Source of the DNA: Pestalotiopsis fici W106-1
Lineage: Eukaryota > Ascomycota > Sordariomycetes > Amphisphaeriales > Sporocadaceae
NCBI RefSeq assembly: GCF_000516985.1
Contig: NW_006917097.1
Location: 3,448,593 to 3,512,592, forward strand
Direction of reading: 5' to 3'
DNA: 64,000 nt
Position numbers and translations under genes: made by a program. Below are positions 46,570 to 58,500 of this stretch, piece after piece. Within the stretch, counting starts at the first letter, position 1; the number at the start of each line of letters is the position of its first letter. The notes below the pieces were generated by a model that saw only the letters and a program-made list of their open reading frames with translations, did not search any database and was not told where the DNA came from.

Positions 46570-47644
46570 TCAGATGAGCAAACTTTTCCTTATTGGTCTA
46601 TCTATACGTAGACAATGCCGCTCTAGCGACGTCCCATAATCGCTTTCTGGAAATACTTCGTGTGACTTACTGCTAACAGAAGTACACACCACTTGCATTC
46701 TGCTACACCACAGGTTTGCCCGAAATATAAAAACCCTCACCTTATTTAAAGGATTGCGTCAAATTCAAAGATAGAAAAAGGGGGGAACTTTCGCGACGGT
46801 CCCAGTCGCCTCGTATTAAAATGGCAAAGGTCAATTATTGCTGTTACTCCAATTGACATGCTGACCATGGTGCAAATGCCAAAGACAACTATCCAAAGTC
46901 CTTCAATGACTTCAAAACATGGTTTCCTGACTGCAACAAGCTGCTGCTGGAGCAGATTATCGGCACACACGCGACCGAGGAAAAACCGGGTGCATACAGA
47001 ATTGTTTTTCAGTACCCATACCAGGGAGGTGCCAAGTACTGTGGAATCGTCTATCACGAATACTGGCATGGCCCATTTGGACTATGCCAGTGAGGCAAGC
47101 TGCGCCGTTTCAAGGTGCAACTGTGGCATACTCATCTTATAGCAGATATTGGGAATAGTTCTGTGGGAAAGTCTGAGGTGACACAGGCAGCAGACTCTTA
47201 TTTGGATATTGTCCCCCCCACCAAACACCATACCCTTGCTTATCATGCATCTTCATATGTGGTTCTGGTTCAATCATGATGTGGCCAGCGTGAAAAGATG
47301 AAATGATGATAATATTGTTCTCATTTGGGTTTTCTTTGAACTCTGCGATGATCATCATTAGGACTATACAGGTCAGGCTAGAGAGCTCCCTCATTGGTTT
47401 ATAACCGACTTGCGACCACTAATCCGCTGCAGCTCGAAAACAAGTTCCGTTACGTCAATTCAAAGACAGGAGATCGGAGCACATGCGAATATCACACGTA
47501 CCGAGCCACCGATCCTCTTAGGCTGAAGCTATAGACCATATGTACCTCATCCAAGGCAAATCAAAAGTTAGGATCATGTTGAACCTCAAAAGGAACAGAA
47601 TAAACTAAATAGCTCTGCTTTGCATGGAGCTACAACAGGGTGTG
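46570..47644. other. Intergenic between tRNA-Gly and MACPF gene, with possible small coding fragment
   Basis: About 1.07 kb. A TATA-like string lies near 46725-46735. The only protein-like segment is listed separately at 46857-47093. No other gene seen. Confidence 0.5.
46857..47093 (+). pseudogene. Possible remnant or terminal exon of a small Cys-containing protein
   Basis: A 78-codon open segment with no Met, preceded by an in-frame TGA (46854-46856), reads with protein-like composition: many aromatics, three Cys, and G/C at many third positions. It includes SFNDFKTWFPDC and ends in HEYWHGPFGLC. No in-frame start or clean acceptor was found that would attach a first exon. It could be the last exon of an unrecognised small secreted-type protein or a decayed gene. 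No family recognised; chance openness cannot be excluded. Confidence 0.3.
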
Positions 47645-50150
47645 TCAGAGCGGCAGTTGACCTTTACTAGCCATGAAAACTCCAAAGTAAGCTCTCTGGG
47701 ACATGCTCAGCGCATGCCACTTGATGTTTGGCTTTATAAGGCCGGGCTGCGAGTCTGGGTAGTTGGCCGCCATGAATCCGTTGAATTCTTCTAGGGCGGG
47801 GCTGGCGTCGTATTGGTTCGTGCGGTAGTACTCCTCCATCCGCCTCAGCAGCTCGCTGTGTTCAGGGCGATTCAAGCTCTCTTCAATGATGTATACGCGG
47901 ATCTTGTCGCTGTACTCCTTGTCCAGCACGGGATCCTTGCCCGTTTGACTGCCAGAGGACGGGCTGATCAGGTTCTTGTAAGCAAACAAGTCAACCTCCT
48001 TGATGAGGTGGAAGAGCTGCACAACTCGTTGTTGCTATTATCGACTGGTCGTTAGAAGTTGAAAGATAATGAATGGTTCAGTGGATTCTGATGGGAAAAC
48101 GCTTACATCCATCAGCCTCCATAGGCGGGGGTCTTTGACGGTACCAACCCAAGCAGTGGGACTTTATTTATTCATGGTCAGCTCAAGTCCCACAACAGCA
48201 ATTCCCAAAGGGGACATGTCATCGATATGACACGTTTTGATGAAAGGGCCTTGGACCGACACGTACTTGGATGCTAGAAGCGTATCGCCACCGTGGGCGT
48301 CCCACGTGAGTCGAGCCTCTTGATGAAGAGTCGCACCCCCCTCTTCGGAACCCTTGCCACTGGCCGATGCAACGCCAAAGGAGCCACTGAACATGGGACT
48401 CTGTATGCTCAGACCAGCGGCCTTACGAGTTCGGTCTTTGACTTGCTCCAAGTCGGCCTGTTCGGTTTTCGAGACACTACGTGTACTGAACAGATAGCCT
48501 CCCAGTGTGAAGGACGTAGCAAAGGTGTTTCCTGGTGGTCAAGGTTCAGATTTGAGCCTCATTTGATACAAAAGCATAAACTTACCATATCGTCGTGTGA
48601 AACGATCAACACCTGATTGGTCCGTCAGGTTGCGCGCGTCCAGAGCACACTCCGGAGTGAGCTCGAGGTACTCTGAATCAAGCTCGACCACGACACGAGG
48701 GAACTACCAAACAAATTGTAAACCGATGATGCCGAGAAAAAGCACACCATGTACAGGGGTAAACGAACATTATACGTGACGGCGAGAGAATCGACGCTTG
48801 TTGTGTCTTTTGTCTGTTTGACCCAAGAGTGCTCCTCGTCGAAAGCAGCGGAAACCGAGATGGGGATTTTCGGCAGGCCGCTTCTACGAAGTCCATCATG
48901 TTAGATATAATCGATTAGTCGGAAAGGAGTGCGACGATAAACCAAGGAAAATTCGCCCCGAGGTAGTGGATAAGGATACGCACATGCTGCCCCCTAAGGC
49001 TCGTGAGTTGAACCCTTCTTTGATTAGCACTTTGTTTGTCTGGTCATTGATCTCAAACACATTGACTGTCGCCGTATCATTGATATAGAATGGGGGAATT
49101 GGAGGGTTGTAACTATGCTATCAGTCAAAAGTCAGCCAACTTCCTTTTTTTTATAGTAGAAACCGTATACCTCTCGCAGTCCGCAGAAACACGTTCAAGA
49201 GGGTGGGGTCCCCTTACCGGGTCATCAGCTGTCCCCTTTGCCGGCGTTCCAGGCTTGGGGATGCCCCGAAGCCGGAAGGCTGGCTTTGGAGCCTTTCTTA
49301 GAATTCCTTTCTCATGGTCCAAGTAGTAACCATGGAAAGCACGAGTGTTTCTCATCACGGCATCCCACTCTACTTCCTTCAGCTCGGCAGGCTCCGGATA
49401 TTTGCCGGTACCCACGGTCGCCGCATAACTTTGAGTCAGAGCAGCAAGTTCCGTGTTGGAGAATGTCGGTAGAGTTCCCCGCGTCAGGAATGTAGCCTTG
49501 CCGGCCTGCTCCAAAAGCTTTGTCATGGTGGCATTCTCGACAGGGAGTGCCAGTGGGCTAGATGCCACAGGTGTGCTATCAGTGACCTTGACATGGAAAG
49601 TCGGGATCCCAGGAGCAGTAACGGGAGCAGGAGCCACCGGAACTGGAACCAGAGATGGAGCAGGAGCGGGAACAGGGTCAGGAACCCCAGCGGGAACAGG
49701 ATCAGGACCCGGAGCAGGAACAAGGGCCGCAACTGGGGCCGTATCGGGCTTCAGAATCTTTTGTCCCTAAAGATGTGTCAGTTCATGATTCTGAATAAAT
49801 GCCCTGTGCTATAGGATCCCTACATCCACAGTCAGAGTCATATAATATTCCAGTGTCGTTTTGTCGTCGAGACGAGTTTTTCCATCTGTGGTGAAGAACA
49901 GCTTAGTGGAGCTAGGATGAGGTTATAGGTTGTCAGCACTCCTACGTTTCCGAAATGGAAAGAAATCACGGCAAAATGGATAGGTACTAATGCCTCACCA
50001 GCCAACTTACATGTTGCATCTACTGCGAATATTTGACAGAGTTATGGCCCTGACATTGCCACCAGCCAACTCGTCACTGGGGAAGGACGGAAAGACCGTA
50101 TCGGTCGGGCCAGAAATAGCAATCTGAAATCTGTGCGATGCAGCGGCCAT
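47645..50150 (-). CDS. MACPF (membrane-attack-complex/perforin) domain protein
   Basis: Multi-exon gene from MAAASHRFQIAISG at 50150 to the stop at 47645, roughly 650-700 residues. N-terminal part: a compact segment with GKTRLDDKTTLEYY, then a Pro/Val/Ala-rich linker (DPVPAGVPDPVPAPAP) of about 45 residues. The C-terminal half carries the MACPF hallmarks: YGKFYATSFTLGG (across an intron), then GGDTLLAS, which across a further intron continues into PTAWVGTVKDPRLWRL. These match the fungal MACPF group that includes Aspergillus SpoC1-C1C-like proteins. No signal peptide is seen, so it would be released unconventionally or act inside cells. Members can form pores, but many fungal ones have unknown roles. 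It is divergent from an alpha-helical protein gene starting at 51126. Exon borders in the middle (48.6-49.1 kb) are approximate. Confidence 0.78.
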
Positions 50151-51125
50151 GATGAAGCGAAGTAAGGACAAAGAAGCAAAGCAATGTGTAATCTACAGAC
50201 AAAGGTCGATGTGAGACTGCGAGAGTTCGCAGTCTCGGCCATAGCTGCTTATATTATCTCCCTTTTGGATCAAACCGATCACTGAAGAAAAGCAAGACTG
50301 AATTGGCGTATGTTACGCCATCAATAGTCCAAGTGACCTCGGGCGGGTCTGGCCTGCCTGGTTTGGCCACCTCGAAAGCGGACTGCATCATCATGTTACC
50401 CGTCACTTCCACTTCAGTTTTCGACTACATTTCTCGTCAACTCCGCCAATAGTCTGATCGACCTGCAGCGAGAATGTTCCAGGCCTCCTCGCTTTCACCC
50501 TCATATTCAGCTTCTGATTTAATACCCAACCCTTGTTTCAGCAGGCCACAGGCTAGCAATGAAATTTGATACCACGGTAGTAGGTTCAAAATGCGGCAAT
50601 GGAGCGGAGCAAAATTGAATAAGCTATACCTTTTCCAGATTCTTCAGGTACTCCGCACCTCGCAAAACACTTTAGTGGGGGCGTGGCACGATTACTAGTC
50701 ATTCAGGCACAAGAGGAGTATGATCGCTTCTTATTTTATCTGTCAACTACCTACCTACATGGGCTCCCTTTGCTGACAACTTAATTGGTTCGAGTACGAT
50801 GATGCGACAACGCTAACTTCATTATACCGGTGGAATTAATTTGTGACGATTGAAACGAAGAGAAGGCTGATATTCCTGACTTTTGAATATACGGTGCTAC
50901 TACCAACCTACCCCTGTTCTTCAGCTGCCATCTATCCAAGCAAGGGAGACAGACATCGGGTGCGACTTGCCCGAAACCAATCGCAGTGCCGGGAGGTCAA
51001 TATATACTCGCCAGCTACCCTTCCCCTAGAAGCGTCCGTTTTTTGCAACTCATTAGTACCTAAGTGGTCATACCAAATTACGATCCCCAATCTCTACTGT
51101 GCAACTTTTTGCACACATTCTTGCA
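50151..51125. other. Divergent promoter, MACPF / alpha-helical protein
   Basis: 975 bp between two divergent starts; no exon recognised. Confidence 0.55.
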
Positions 51126-52542
51126 ATGTCGATCAACAATATTGACAAGTGGAACCCAACTAGCACGGACGATATAGCACTCAAGAAAGCGCTGTTGACC
51201 CTCCAAAAATCAACCGACTCTGTCTTACTTTCTCCGTGGGATCAGAAAGAAGAAGAAATACAAGAAAAGAGATTTCTTCTCCAGAGCACAAGTTACTTTG
51301 GTAGGTTGGCACCACACTCTTAATTCTTTATAATAGAGCTGATCACTGTTGTGAGGCAGCTGTCAAGGCCTACGTTCTGACGGGCAAGGATTTCCCTGCC
51401 AACGACCAAGAGTTCATATCTCGGTTCCCTGAGAAGGCCTTCAAGCAGCTCTTGCCAATTGATGACCGCATCTACAAAGAGACCAAGGAAGTGCTAGTCC
51501 GTGTGGGTTCTTCGTGTAGGGACTTCTATGATACGAAGCTACAGAACATTGGTTGGTGTTCCTTCTCCTCATTTTCGGTTTTCCTGGCACCGGACCTGGG
51601 GATAGACTGCTGGCTTCGCTCGGTTAACTGACCTTGTATAGTGAAGGTTGGATCTTTGGCCGTCGTTTGGAGCACGACTACCCTCGCACTGTTGAAAGAT
51701 AACCAAGGGCTGAACCTATATGCCCATCTCATGGTTCTCTCGGAGGTCAGGTATAAAGACTCATCTCAGCATGATGAGGCATTCCGTGTAGCTCTGCTTG
51801 GAGCACGTAGGTCTCTGACGTTGCTGCAAAAAGAAGCGGAAGACGGCGCAAAGCGAGCCGATGACCTTTTTAAGGATTTGCAAAAAGTCAGTGATTTATT
51901 CTAAGTATATATAGAGATAGAGAGTTCTCGTGCGAAATCAAGCTAACACCGTTATATCTATAGTTTCAAGACTACACCGAAAACCTGCGCCCCGACACGG
52001 AGAAGCTCATCCAGAAGTACACTGCTGGTGACAAGCCATACCTTAACTACCTTAACGAGCAGTACCAGAAGTTGAGCGAACTTCAAAGACCAAGACTCGA
52101 ACAATTTAAACGCATCCACGATGAGTGGAAAGCGCTCGGCGGAGAGGCTATCGGGGATGGCGTCGGCGGGCTCCAGCAGGAGGCTTTCAAATCGCTCTGG
52201 GAAGAATACGAGACACTCAAGCGGGACAATGCGGACGAAGCCATACTCATAGAATCTATAAATAACTTGGGCAACCAGTTCAAGGGCTTGAAAGAAAAGA
52301 TTCACGAAGCCATCAAAGCGGTTGGAGTTCTCAGTCTCATGTTCAACCAGCAGAGCGATTCCTACAAGTTGATTGTACAATCACTCAGCGGGATGAGCCA
52401 CATGGCGAACGAGGAAGACGCGGAAACACGACGTTTATTCATCAAGTCGCAGATTGGGCCGACATGCCTGAGACTAAATGAGCTGCAAAAGGCAGCCGCA
52501 GGATTTGTCACTGCTATCCTCACCGAAAACAACTTGGGTTGA
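51126..52542 (+). CDS. Alpha-helical protein, tentative alpha-pore-forming-toxin-like
   Basis: Four exons, about 400 residues, from MSINNIDKWNPTS at 51126 to the stop at 52542. The protein is almost wholly helical and charged, with coiled-coil-like stretches (KEAEDGAKRADDLFKDLQ; LSELQRPRLEQFKRIHDEW). It has one more hydrophobic helix, VKVGSLAVVWSTTTLALL, near residue 130, and no signal peptide. The order (short N-terminal helical region, AVKAYVLTGKDFPAND segment, then long helices) and the length recall the XaxA/YaxA-like alpha-pore-forming toxin subunits, which also occur as orphan homologues in fungi. This is a fold-level impression from reading, not a search result. The divergent MACPF neighbour makes a membrane-related role more plausible. 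It could instead be an unrelated coiled-coil protein. Confidence 0.5.
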
Positions 52543-53222
52543 GGTACACTAGGTCACCTGAACTTGTCAGCCATATCTCTTTAGGCTGGCAAGCTACTGC
52601 GATACTGTGGTGGTGTGGTTGGGCCAGGTCCTAGGAACTGTGATCACGTGCGTGCCCTGTATATCTTGGTCGTCACGATCGCAAAGATTGGTAGATGGCA
52701 TCGGCTTTCGAAAATCCACTTCTTACGCATATATTAGCATCGTACTCAATCAGTTCCTCCAGTGGGGATGCGCTTTTAAGGGCGCCGGCAAGATAGTATC
52801 TGTGAATGGGGTTAAAAAAATGTTTCCGCGCTCGATTAGCACGAGGAGCAACGAGGTTAGGAATTATATTAAAACCTAAAAAGATGAATTACTTATCAAT
52901 AATCTTAGTCGGTATTTATTATAATACGTAGTCACTAATAGCTAGTTTAGCGCCAGATTTAGCAAGTATATTAATAATGCTACGATTATTAATAAGGGGC
53001 TTCTTTTTTATATTAATTAAGCAATATTATTGTCATGGCAGGTACTGTATGGCACCGTCCCGTCCCGTGGGCATATAAGTCTTGATTTGCGATCGTTTTT
53101 TCAATGATTGCAAGCATTCTTGTTGCCCACCATTAATACAGTGGCAGTTCATGCCTTGACAAATAAATTCTTCATCTTGAGACATTTGTGATTCTTTAAG
53201 ATCCGTACAATGGTAAGGTGTC
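52543..53222. other. Intergenic with AT-rich tract
   Basis: The left part is ordinary; the right part holds the AT-rich tract listed separately. No gene seen. Confidence 0.6.
52858..53034. repeat. AT-rich, TA-rich tract (possible RIP-mutated relic)
   Basis: About 175 bp with very high A+T and many TA dinucleotides (TATTAATAAT-like strings), in sharp contrast to the flanks. Such tracts are typical of repeat-induced point mutation of old transposons or of AT isochore fragments. No TE protein can be read. Confidence 0.45.
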
Positions 53223-55535
53223 TCATATTATAATGATTTGCTGAGTGGTAATTAAAAGTGGCTCACGCTCTTCTTCTATGAACCAGAACCGGCGTTCTTT
53301 CACCTTTGAACTTGCAGCTGCTCGCGCTGATTCTGGATCCTCACCGAAAATAAGCCCCGTTTGTGCCATTAAAGAATCTGCTTCAGAATTCATATAATCA
53401 TGGATCCGAAGAATTGGCAAGCAGCGGCGAAACTCAGCCATGTCTGCATCCTCCTCTTCTTCCTCCTCTTCTTCCTCCTCTTCTTCCTCCTCTTCTTCCT
53501 CCTCTTCTTCCTCCTCTTCTTCCTCCTCTTCTTCCTCCTCTTCTTCACCATTCTCCCACATAACTTGCTTCCCAGTTCTCCATTCTACCATGTATTCTTT
53601 CAATCTTGTCTTGCATTCTTCCAATTCGCCATTCCAATCTTTCCCTTCTACTGGTCCTTGTACAATTTCTTCGTATCTGACGACTCCCAACGTTGCAAGC
53701 AACATTTGGAACTCATTTGTTATGGTCATAACGGATCTTGTGGGACGTGAGTCTTTGGCCATCCTCCATTCGTCTTGTGGCCGGCTGCCGGGATAGTGAC
53801 GAGAATCAAAACCCATGTCAGGGTGCATTCCCTCGCCATACATGGCTCCATGAAGATAACAAGTGCCTACAAACTCAAACTTATCACCATTGGGTCGCAG
53901 AACAACAGGAGCAAAGTATCCAAGCAATAAGAAAATGCCATCGTTTTCTGAAATATTCTTCGGGCCAAGTCCAATATACCCAGAATCTGTGTGGAAGAAC
54001 GAGTTTTCTGCAATGTTGTCTTTGTACCTCCCACGACCAAAGCTCAGTAGATAATGCTCCTCCACCTGTTTCAAGTCCAGTAGAGGTGATGTGCGAGCGG
54101 TAGGGAGGCAAAAAAAAGTTGAAAGACCTCTGCGATAGGGATGTTGTTTCGTAATGACGTCATGCTCGTCTAATGGGGATATGCAATTAAAGTCGTCGAG
54201 TATCAGGGTTTGGCGGAGAGCCGCGGCAATTGGTTGGCGCGTATGCTTATACGTTTTCGGTAGCCCAAATTCTTCGATGTTCTGTAGATCATGGTAGTCC
54301 CCATACTGCCTAACCGTACCCAAAGGGATTGCACAGACTGGAAGCTCTCGTGCACCCAAAGACAGCTTGCAATAGTTTGCAACTCGTCTAGTCGCATCAT
54401 ATATCGACTTGTTCGGCACATCTGTAGCAAATCGTCCACCTTCACACGCTCTCCAATCAGGCACCCAACTAGGACAATTACTGTTGTTCCTTTCGTGTTT
54501 TGGGCACTCAACATCGCCTAATATATGTAAGTCGCCATGCTCACGAATTATGAAGGCGGCTACTCTTGTGAGAGCATCTGCGAGTTGTGAATTGTAGTTG
54601 GGAGCTATTACTTCTGATACCGATGGCTCGAACAAGCCGAGTAAGGAGTAAATGATATCGTGAGGCACGGAGAGTTTGAAGTGTCGACGACCGCGTAGCA
54701 AGCGAGACAGTTCCCAACCTGGAAGTACGCGATCTGTGGAGTTGTCGAAGGTGATTCTGAGCCTCTGTAATGAGTACAACGTGGGCGGCGTCTTTGGCAA
54801 ACTATCTCTCTTGAACGGCAACCAAGTGCTTTGAAACCATTCTATAGGCCCTGAGAGACCGCCGCAACGTATAAGGACTCGTTGGGGCAGTACAGCTTCT
54901 TGTAGCACCCATCCCCGTTCAAACCACTCGCGATAAAGAATAGAAAACGTGGCTTCTATTTCATCAAAAGTGAGGCCAAAGTGTGACGGCTCATAGCTCT
55001 CACGGGCCATAACAGATGCCAGAGGGTCCGGGTTCTCCCCATTCTCGAGTCTTTTCTGGTACACGTATTCGGCGGATTTGAAAGCAATATGGGTGTATTC
55101 ATCTTCGGTCCCTAGCCAAACAATAGTTTGTCTTGAGCACTGGTAAATTTCGCCCATGAGAGGAATTTGGCTAGATCGCTCCTGGTCATCTTCCTGATTA
55201 ATACAAAGGCGATCAATCCAAATAGTGATTGACACAGAGTTATCCGATGTCGGCTTGTTGCGAATATGCCGCAATGCATCAGATAAGTTTGGGCCTATGC
55301 TGAAGCCGGTCCCTTCATCTTGTGGTGATCCTGTACAGTGTATGGCATGTGGTGGTGTTTGTGGACCCCACACGTACGACAGTGCCTCGTATGCCGGTTT
55401 CTCATCAAGCTTTGCAGTAAAGATCCTGCACTGCAAGGGACTGTCGAACTTGTCGGGAAAGAGCTCTAGAAGGCGAATTTCTCTGTCGCCCAGAGGCTGA
55501 TAGACATATGCGTTGTGTATCGCAAAATCAGACAT
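53223..55535 (-). CDS. HET (heterokaryon incompatibility) domain protein with poly-Glu tract
   Basis: Single-exon gene of about 770 residues; the ATG at 55535 (MSDFAIHNAYVY) is the first true Met. The N-terminal HET domain (residues about 45-220) shows its three blocks: YEALSYVWG; IWIDRLCINQEDDQERSSQI; and WFERGWVLQEA. HET proteins trigger cell death on fusion of incompatible strains or act in fungal innate immunity-like responses. The middle has no recognised domain. Near residue 665 is a run of about 33 Glu coded by a 12-bp minisatellite, followed by about 70 residues. No NACHT, ankyrin or WD repeats are present, so it is a stand-alone HET protein. Its partner is unknown. Confidence 0.92.
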   Translation of the reverse strand: MSDFAIHNAYVYQPLGDREIRLLELFPDKFDSPLQCRIFTAKLDEKPAYEALSYVWGPQTPPHAIHCTGSPQDEGTGFSIGPNLSDALRHIRNKPTSDNSVSITIWIDRLCINQEDDQERSSQIPLMGEIYQCSRQTIVWLGTEDEYTHIAFKSAEYVYQKRLENGENPDPLASVMARESYEPSHFGLTFDEIEATFSILYREWFERGWVLQEAVLPQRVLIRCGGLSGPIEWFQSTWLPFKRDSLPKTPPTLYSLQRLRITFDNSTDRVLPGWELSRLLRGRRHFKLSVPHDIIYSLLGLFEPSVSEVIAPNYNSQLADALTRVAAFIIREHGDLHILGDVECPKHERNNSNCPSWVPDWRACEGGRFATDVPNKSIYDATRRVANYCKLSLGARELPVCAIPLGTVRQYGDYHDLQNIEEFGLPKTYKHTRQPIAAALRQTLILDDFNCISPLDEHDVITKQHPYRRGLSTFFCLPTARTSPLLDLKQVEEHYLLSFGRGRYKDNIAENSFFHTDSGYIGLGPKNISENDGIFLLLGYFAPVVLRPNGDKFEFVGTCYLHGAMYGEGMHPDMGFDSRHYPGSRPQDEWRMAKDSRPTRSVMTITNEFQMLLATLGVVRYEEIVQGPVEGKDWNGELEECKTRLKEYMVEWRTGKQVMWENGEEEEEEEEEEEEEEEEEEEEEEEEEEEEEEEEDADMAEFRRCLPILRIHDYMNSEADSLMAQTGLIFGEDPESARAAASSKVKERRFWFIEEEREPLLITTQQIIII
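53449..53546. repeat. 12-bp minisatellite TCCTCCTCTTCT, about 8 copies
   Basis: Uniform tandem repeat (plus-strand unit) coding a run of about 33 Glu in the minus-strand HET gene. The near-perfect uniformity suggests recent expansion and length polymorphism. Confidence 0.9.
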
Positions 55536-58500
55536 GACCAATTGTATGTGAATAAGAGTTGCTGGGGGGTGACTGAGTTTGAGGGAATTAATAGCCCTGC
55601 TAGTACTGTAAGAATGATCATGAAGTAATAATGTGTTGCCAGTCAGACACCAGGCTAAGAGTGAAGATTGATAGTGAAAGATAATCGTTTTATAGCTTGC
55701 CGAACTGCGCAGGGAACTCTATGGATGTAGCTCCAACCCATGTGCTTCTGGCTTGGTGAACTACGATGCTCCATCGCCATTTCTGAGTATGCAGAGTGGC
55801 ATCATCTTCCATTGAAACAACGCAACGTCATGCCCAAGTCAGGGTTGTCTATATCGATCCAGCATTATGATTGGAGTATTGCAAATGGCATGGTGGGGCA
55901 TGTGCTCTGCACGTCAGCGGAAGCTGAAATAAGGTTCAATACTTGGGTTTTTACAGTTAGGAACTGGAAGTACTACTAGGGCATACCTATAAGCAGCAAT
56001 CTACATTTCACCGCAACGACAAGGGTAATGCCCCCACAAACCGCGCGATGTCATGAAAGTCAAAGCAGGCTGTCGTCGCCCCATGCTTTGCCACTTTGTG
56101 TCCTGCCCCCCCCGGATCTTTAGATAAGCTTCAAGTACGTTCCAATATAAAGTTGACTGATGTGCGGCACGGTCGGGGGTCAATGTGCCAGTGTAATTTG
56201 TGAAGATGGATGCCTTATTGAAGTCCTCCCGTAGGGAGGGCTATTCGTGGGCACCATGGCCACTAGCTGGGAGGGGCACGACCTATTGGTTGTTTGTATG
56301 CAAGCAATGTACCTGGTGCAAGGATTACTCGGCTATGGGTGTAAGTAGCCCTGGCGCCTAGTGTGAAACGTAAGGTAAGTTTAACACCGAAGTTGTTGGA
56401 ATGTAGGCATTCGCGGTCTCGTACGAGGCCGGTATCTAGGTAGTTAGAACAGGCTGGTATACTGCTAATCAGCCACCACAGCCACAATATGGCTGATAGC
56501 TGCTCGCATCCGAACGTCGAAGGGCGTTATCTACAGTCTTCGTACGATGGGAAGTGTTCCCCCTTATACATCATGTTAAACATAAATCTATTGGCCGTCA
56601 CCTGTTATACGAAGTGAAATCCATTCGGATGGTGAAGCCATTCTATATAACTCATTATACACAGACACACTCAACACAACTTAGCTACGTGAGTGGCTGG
56701 CGGTAACCACCTCGGCCTTTACGTCTAAGGCTAAAAACTGATGATCATTTACGGTATTAATTTCGAGGTCCAAATCTCAGCTTTCTACTTTACCTACTCA
56801 TACCTACTTTATATTATATCGTACCTGACTTCCTATTGATCCGAACCTTGTGACATGAAAAGTCTGTATTCGAAGTACATAATCCGGCCAGCCACATTCG
56901 GCACTTACCCCAAATACTGTTCGAGCGGATATAGCATGAATGGTTTCCGCAGGGACAATTTGCTTAACGAAAAGGGACAAGCACTGTTTGCCAGTGTGCT
57001 TTTTTGTCCTGGGATATTCGACGCTGAAAAATTGCTGACCGTATAGTATCAAATGGGTCTGGCGGTTGGTTGCTATCATGACCAGTAGCTGCAAGGTTCT
57101 CTTTCGGAACTGCACCTCAAGGACGCTTCCAACATTGACTGAAGATTCTTTCCTCCTGTCACATTTTGCTCGAATCGAGCAGAACAAATTTAGCTACGAC
57201 ATAAGACCAACCACGCACGCTAAAAGCTCTGTGAAGGAACATGAAATCGGTTGGACACTTGCGGGTGTACAGCTACGATTACGATACAGGATGCACTCTG
57301 GAACTTCAACATAGGACGGCGTCGGTAGCGTTTCGGATTCGAGTATCATGAAAGTAGCCGATGCATAACTGGCAGACAAATACGAAGTCGTCATTAAAAC
57401 ACGTAAGTCATGCATCAGACCAGGCGATGCGTTAACAGATTGGTACTTGCTTGTTGCCGACGCCTGGAAAGGTCTCTTCCCTGTGAAATCTCTCGCTAAC
57501 AGATGAGCTAGGGACATATCCAGGACTACCGCCACGGAACAGGATATTGAACGAGGTATGGATACACAGGCAGAAAGGTATATAGTGGACAAAAGCATCA
57601 ACATGTATGCGACCATGGCTGTCTGGGGACGTTCTGCCCCTTTGGACCACATCTGGCTGTCTTTAAGTCCCCTGCTGCGGAAAAGGCAATACGCGTCCGT
57701 TATCTAGGGCGGGCCTGGCCAATATGCAGATTGGCCTCCAGGCCCAGAATTATCATTTGGGCCCCCGCGGCTGCGACTATACTAGAATCCTGCACACGCG
57801 CAACGCTGGGGCACTGCCTATCTCTGTATAAATTCTTCATACAGCTTGATTTGACAAGTTTTGGGATCGCGCTTGAGCATTAAAACGTACACACGCACCT
57901 CGATACTGGACTTCGTGGTATCGCTTTCGGCACAAGATCGAGCCTAATCTCTACTCCCGGACTTGTTTTGGTCACTAGGTATCTTCCACCTTTGCCGTGT
58001 ACATTGTGCACCCTGTGACTCACTCAAACCCTGTAGTTACTTCGCAATATGTCTTGGGTTCCTTTTATCGGCCTCGTGGGCAAAACGCTTTTTTCTTTTT
58101 TTCTTTCTTGTTCAAGATTTTCAGAATAATGCCGGTAACGCTGAACGATGCTGCAAATACATATGAAAATCACCTGAACTTAAAACCCAGTAATGCACTT
58201 TGTTCCTCACGACACCTTTCAACCACTATTAACGAGCGCCTTGGCGCTCGTCTGCTGCTTATCGCAAATCGCCCGCCCAGTTGCATATAGCTGTGCATGT
58301 CAGGCTTGCTGGAGCAACTTCTTCAAGTGCTTAGCGATCTTTTCGCGCCTGCGGGTCATTGAAGACTGCAAGACTGTGGGATTGAAAACGCGGCACACTA
58401 TTAAGCACATGCGCAGTTTGATATAAAGCACGCATTTTATTGACGGATGAAAGAAAGCAACGAATGCTATATCACTTAATGATAATACTTCGGAGCTACG

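Noticed and set aside
53363..53796. Plus-strand frames rich in Leu/Pro or Ser
   Set aside because: Translations of the 12-bp minisatellite in wrong frames, opposite the HET gene.
56804..57652. Two minus-strand frames (127 and 152 codons) in the gene desert
   Set aside because: No homology recognised and no consistent exon chain; probably chance.
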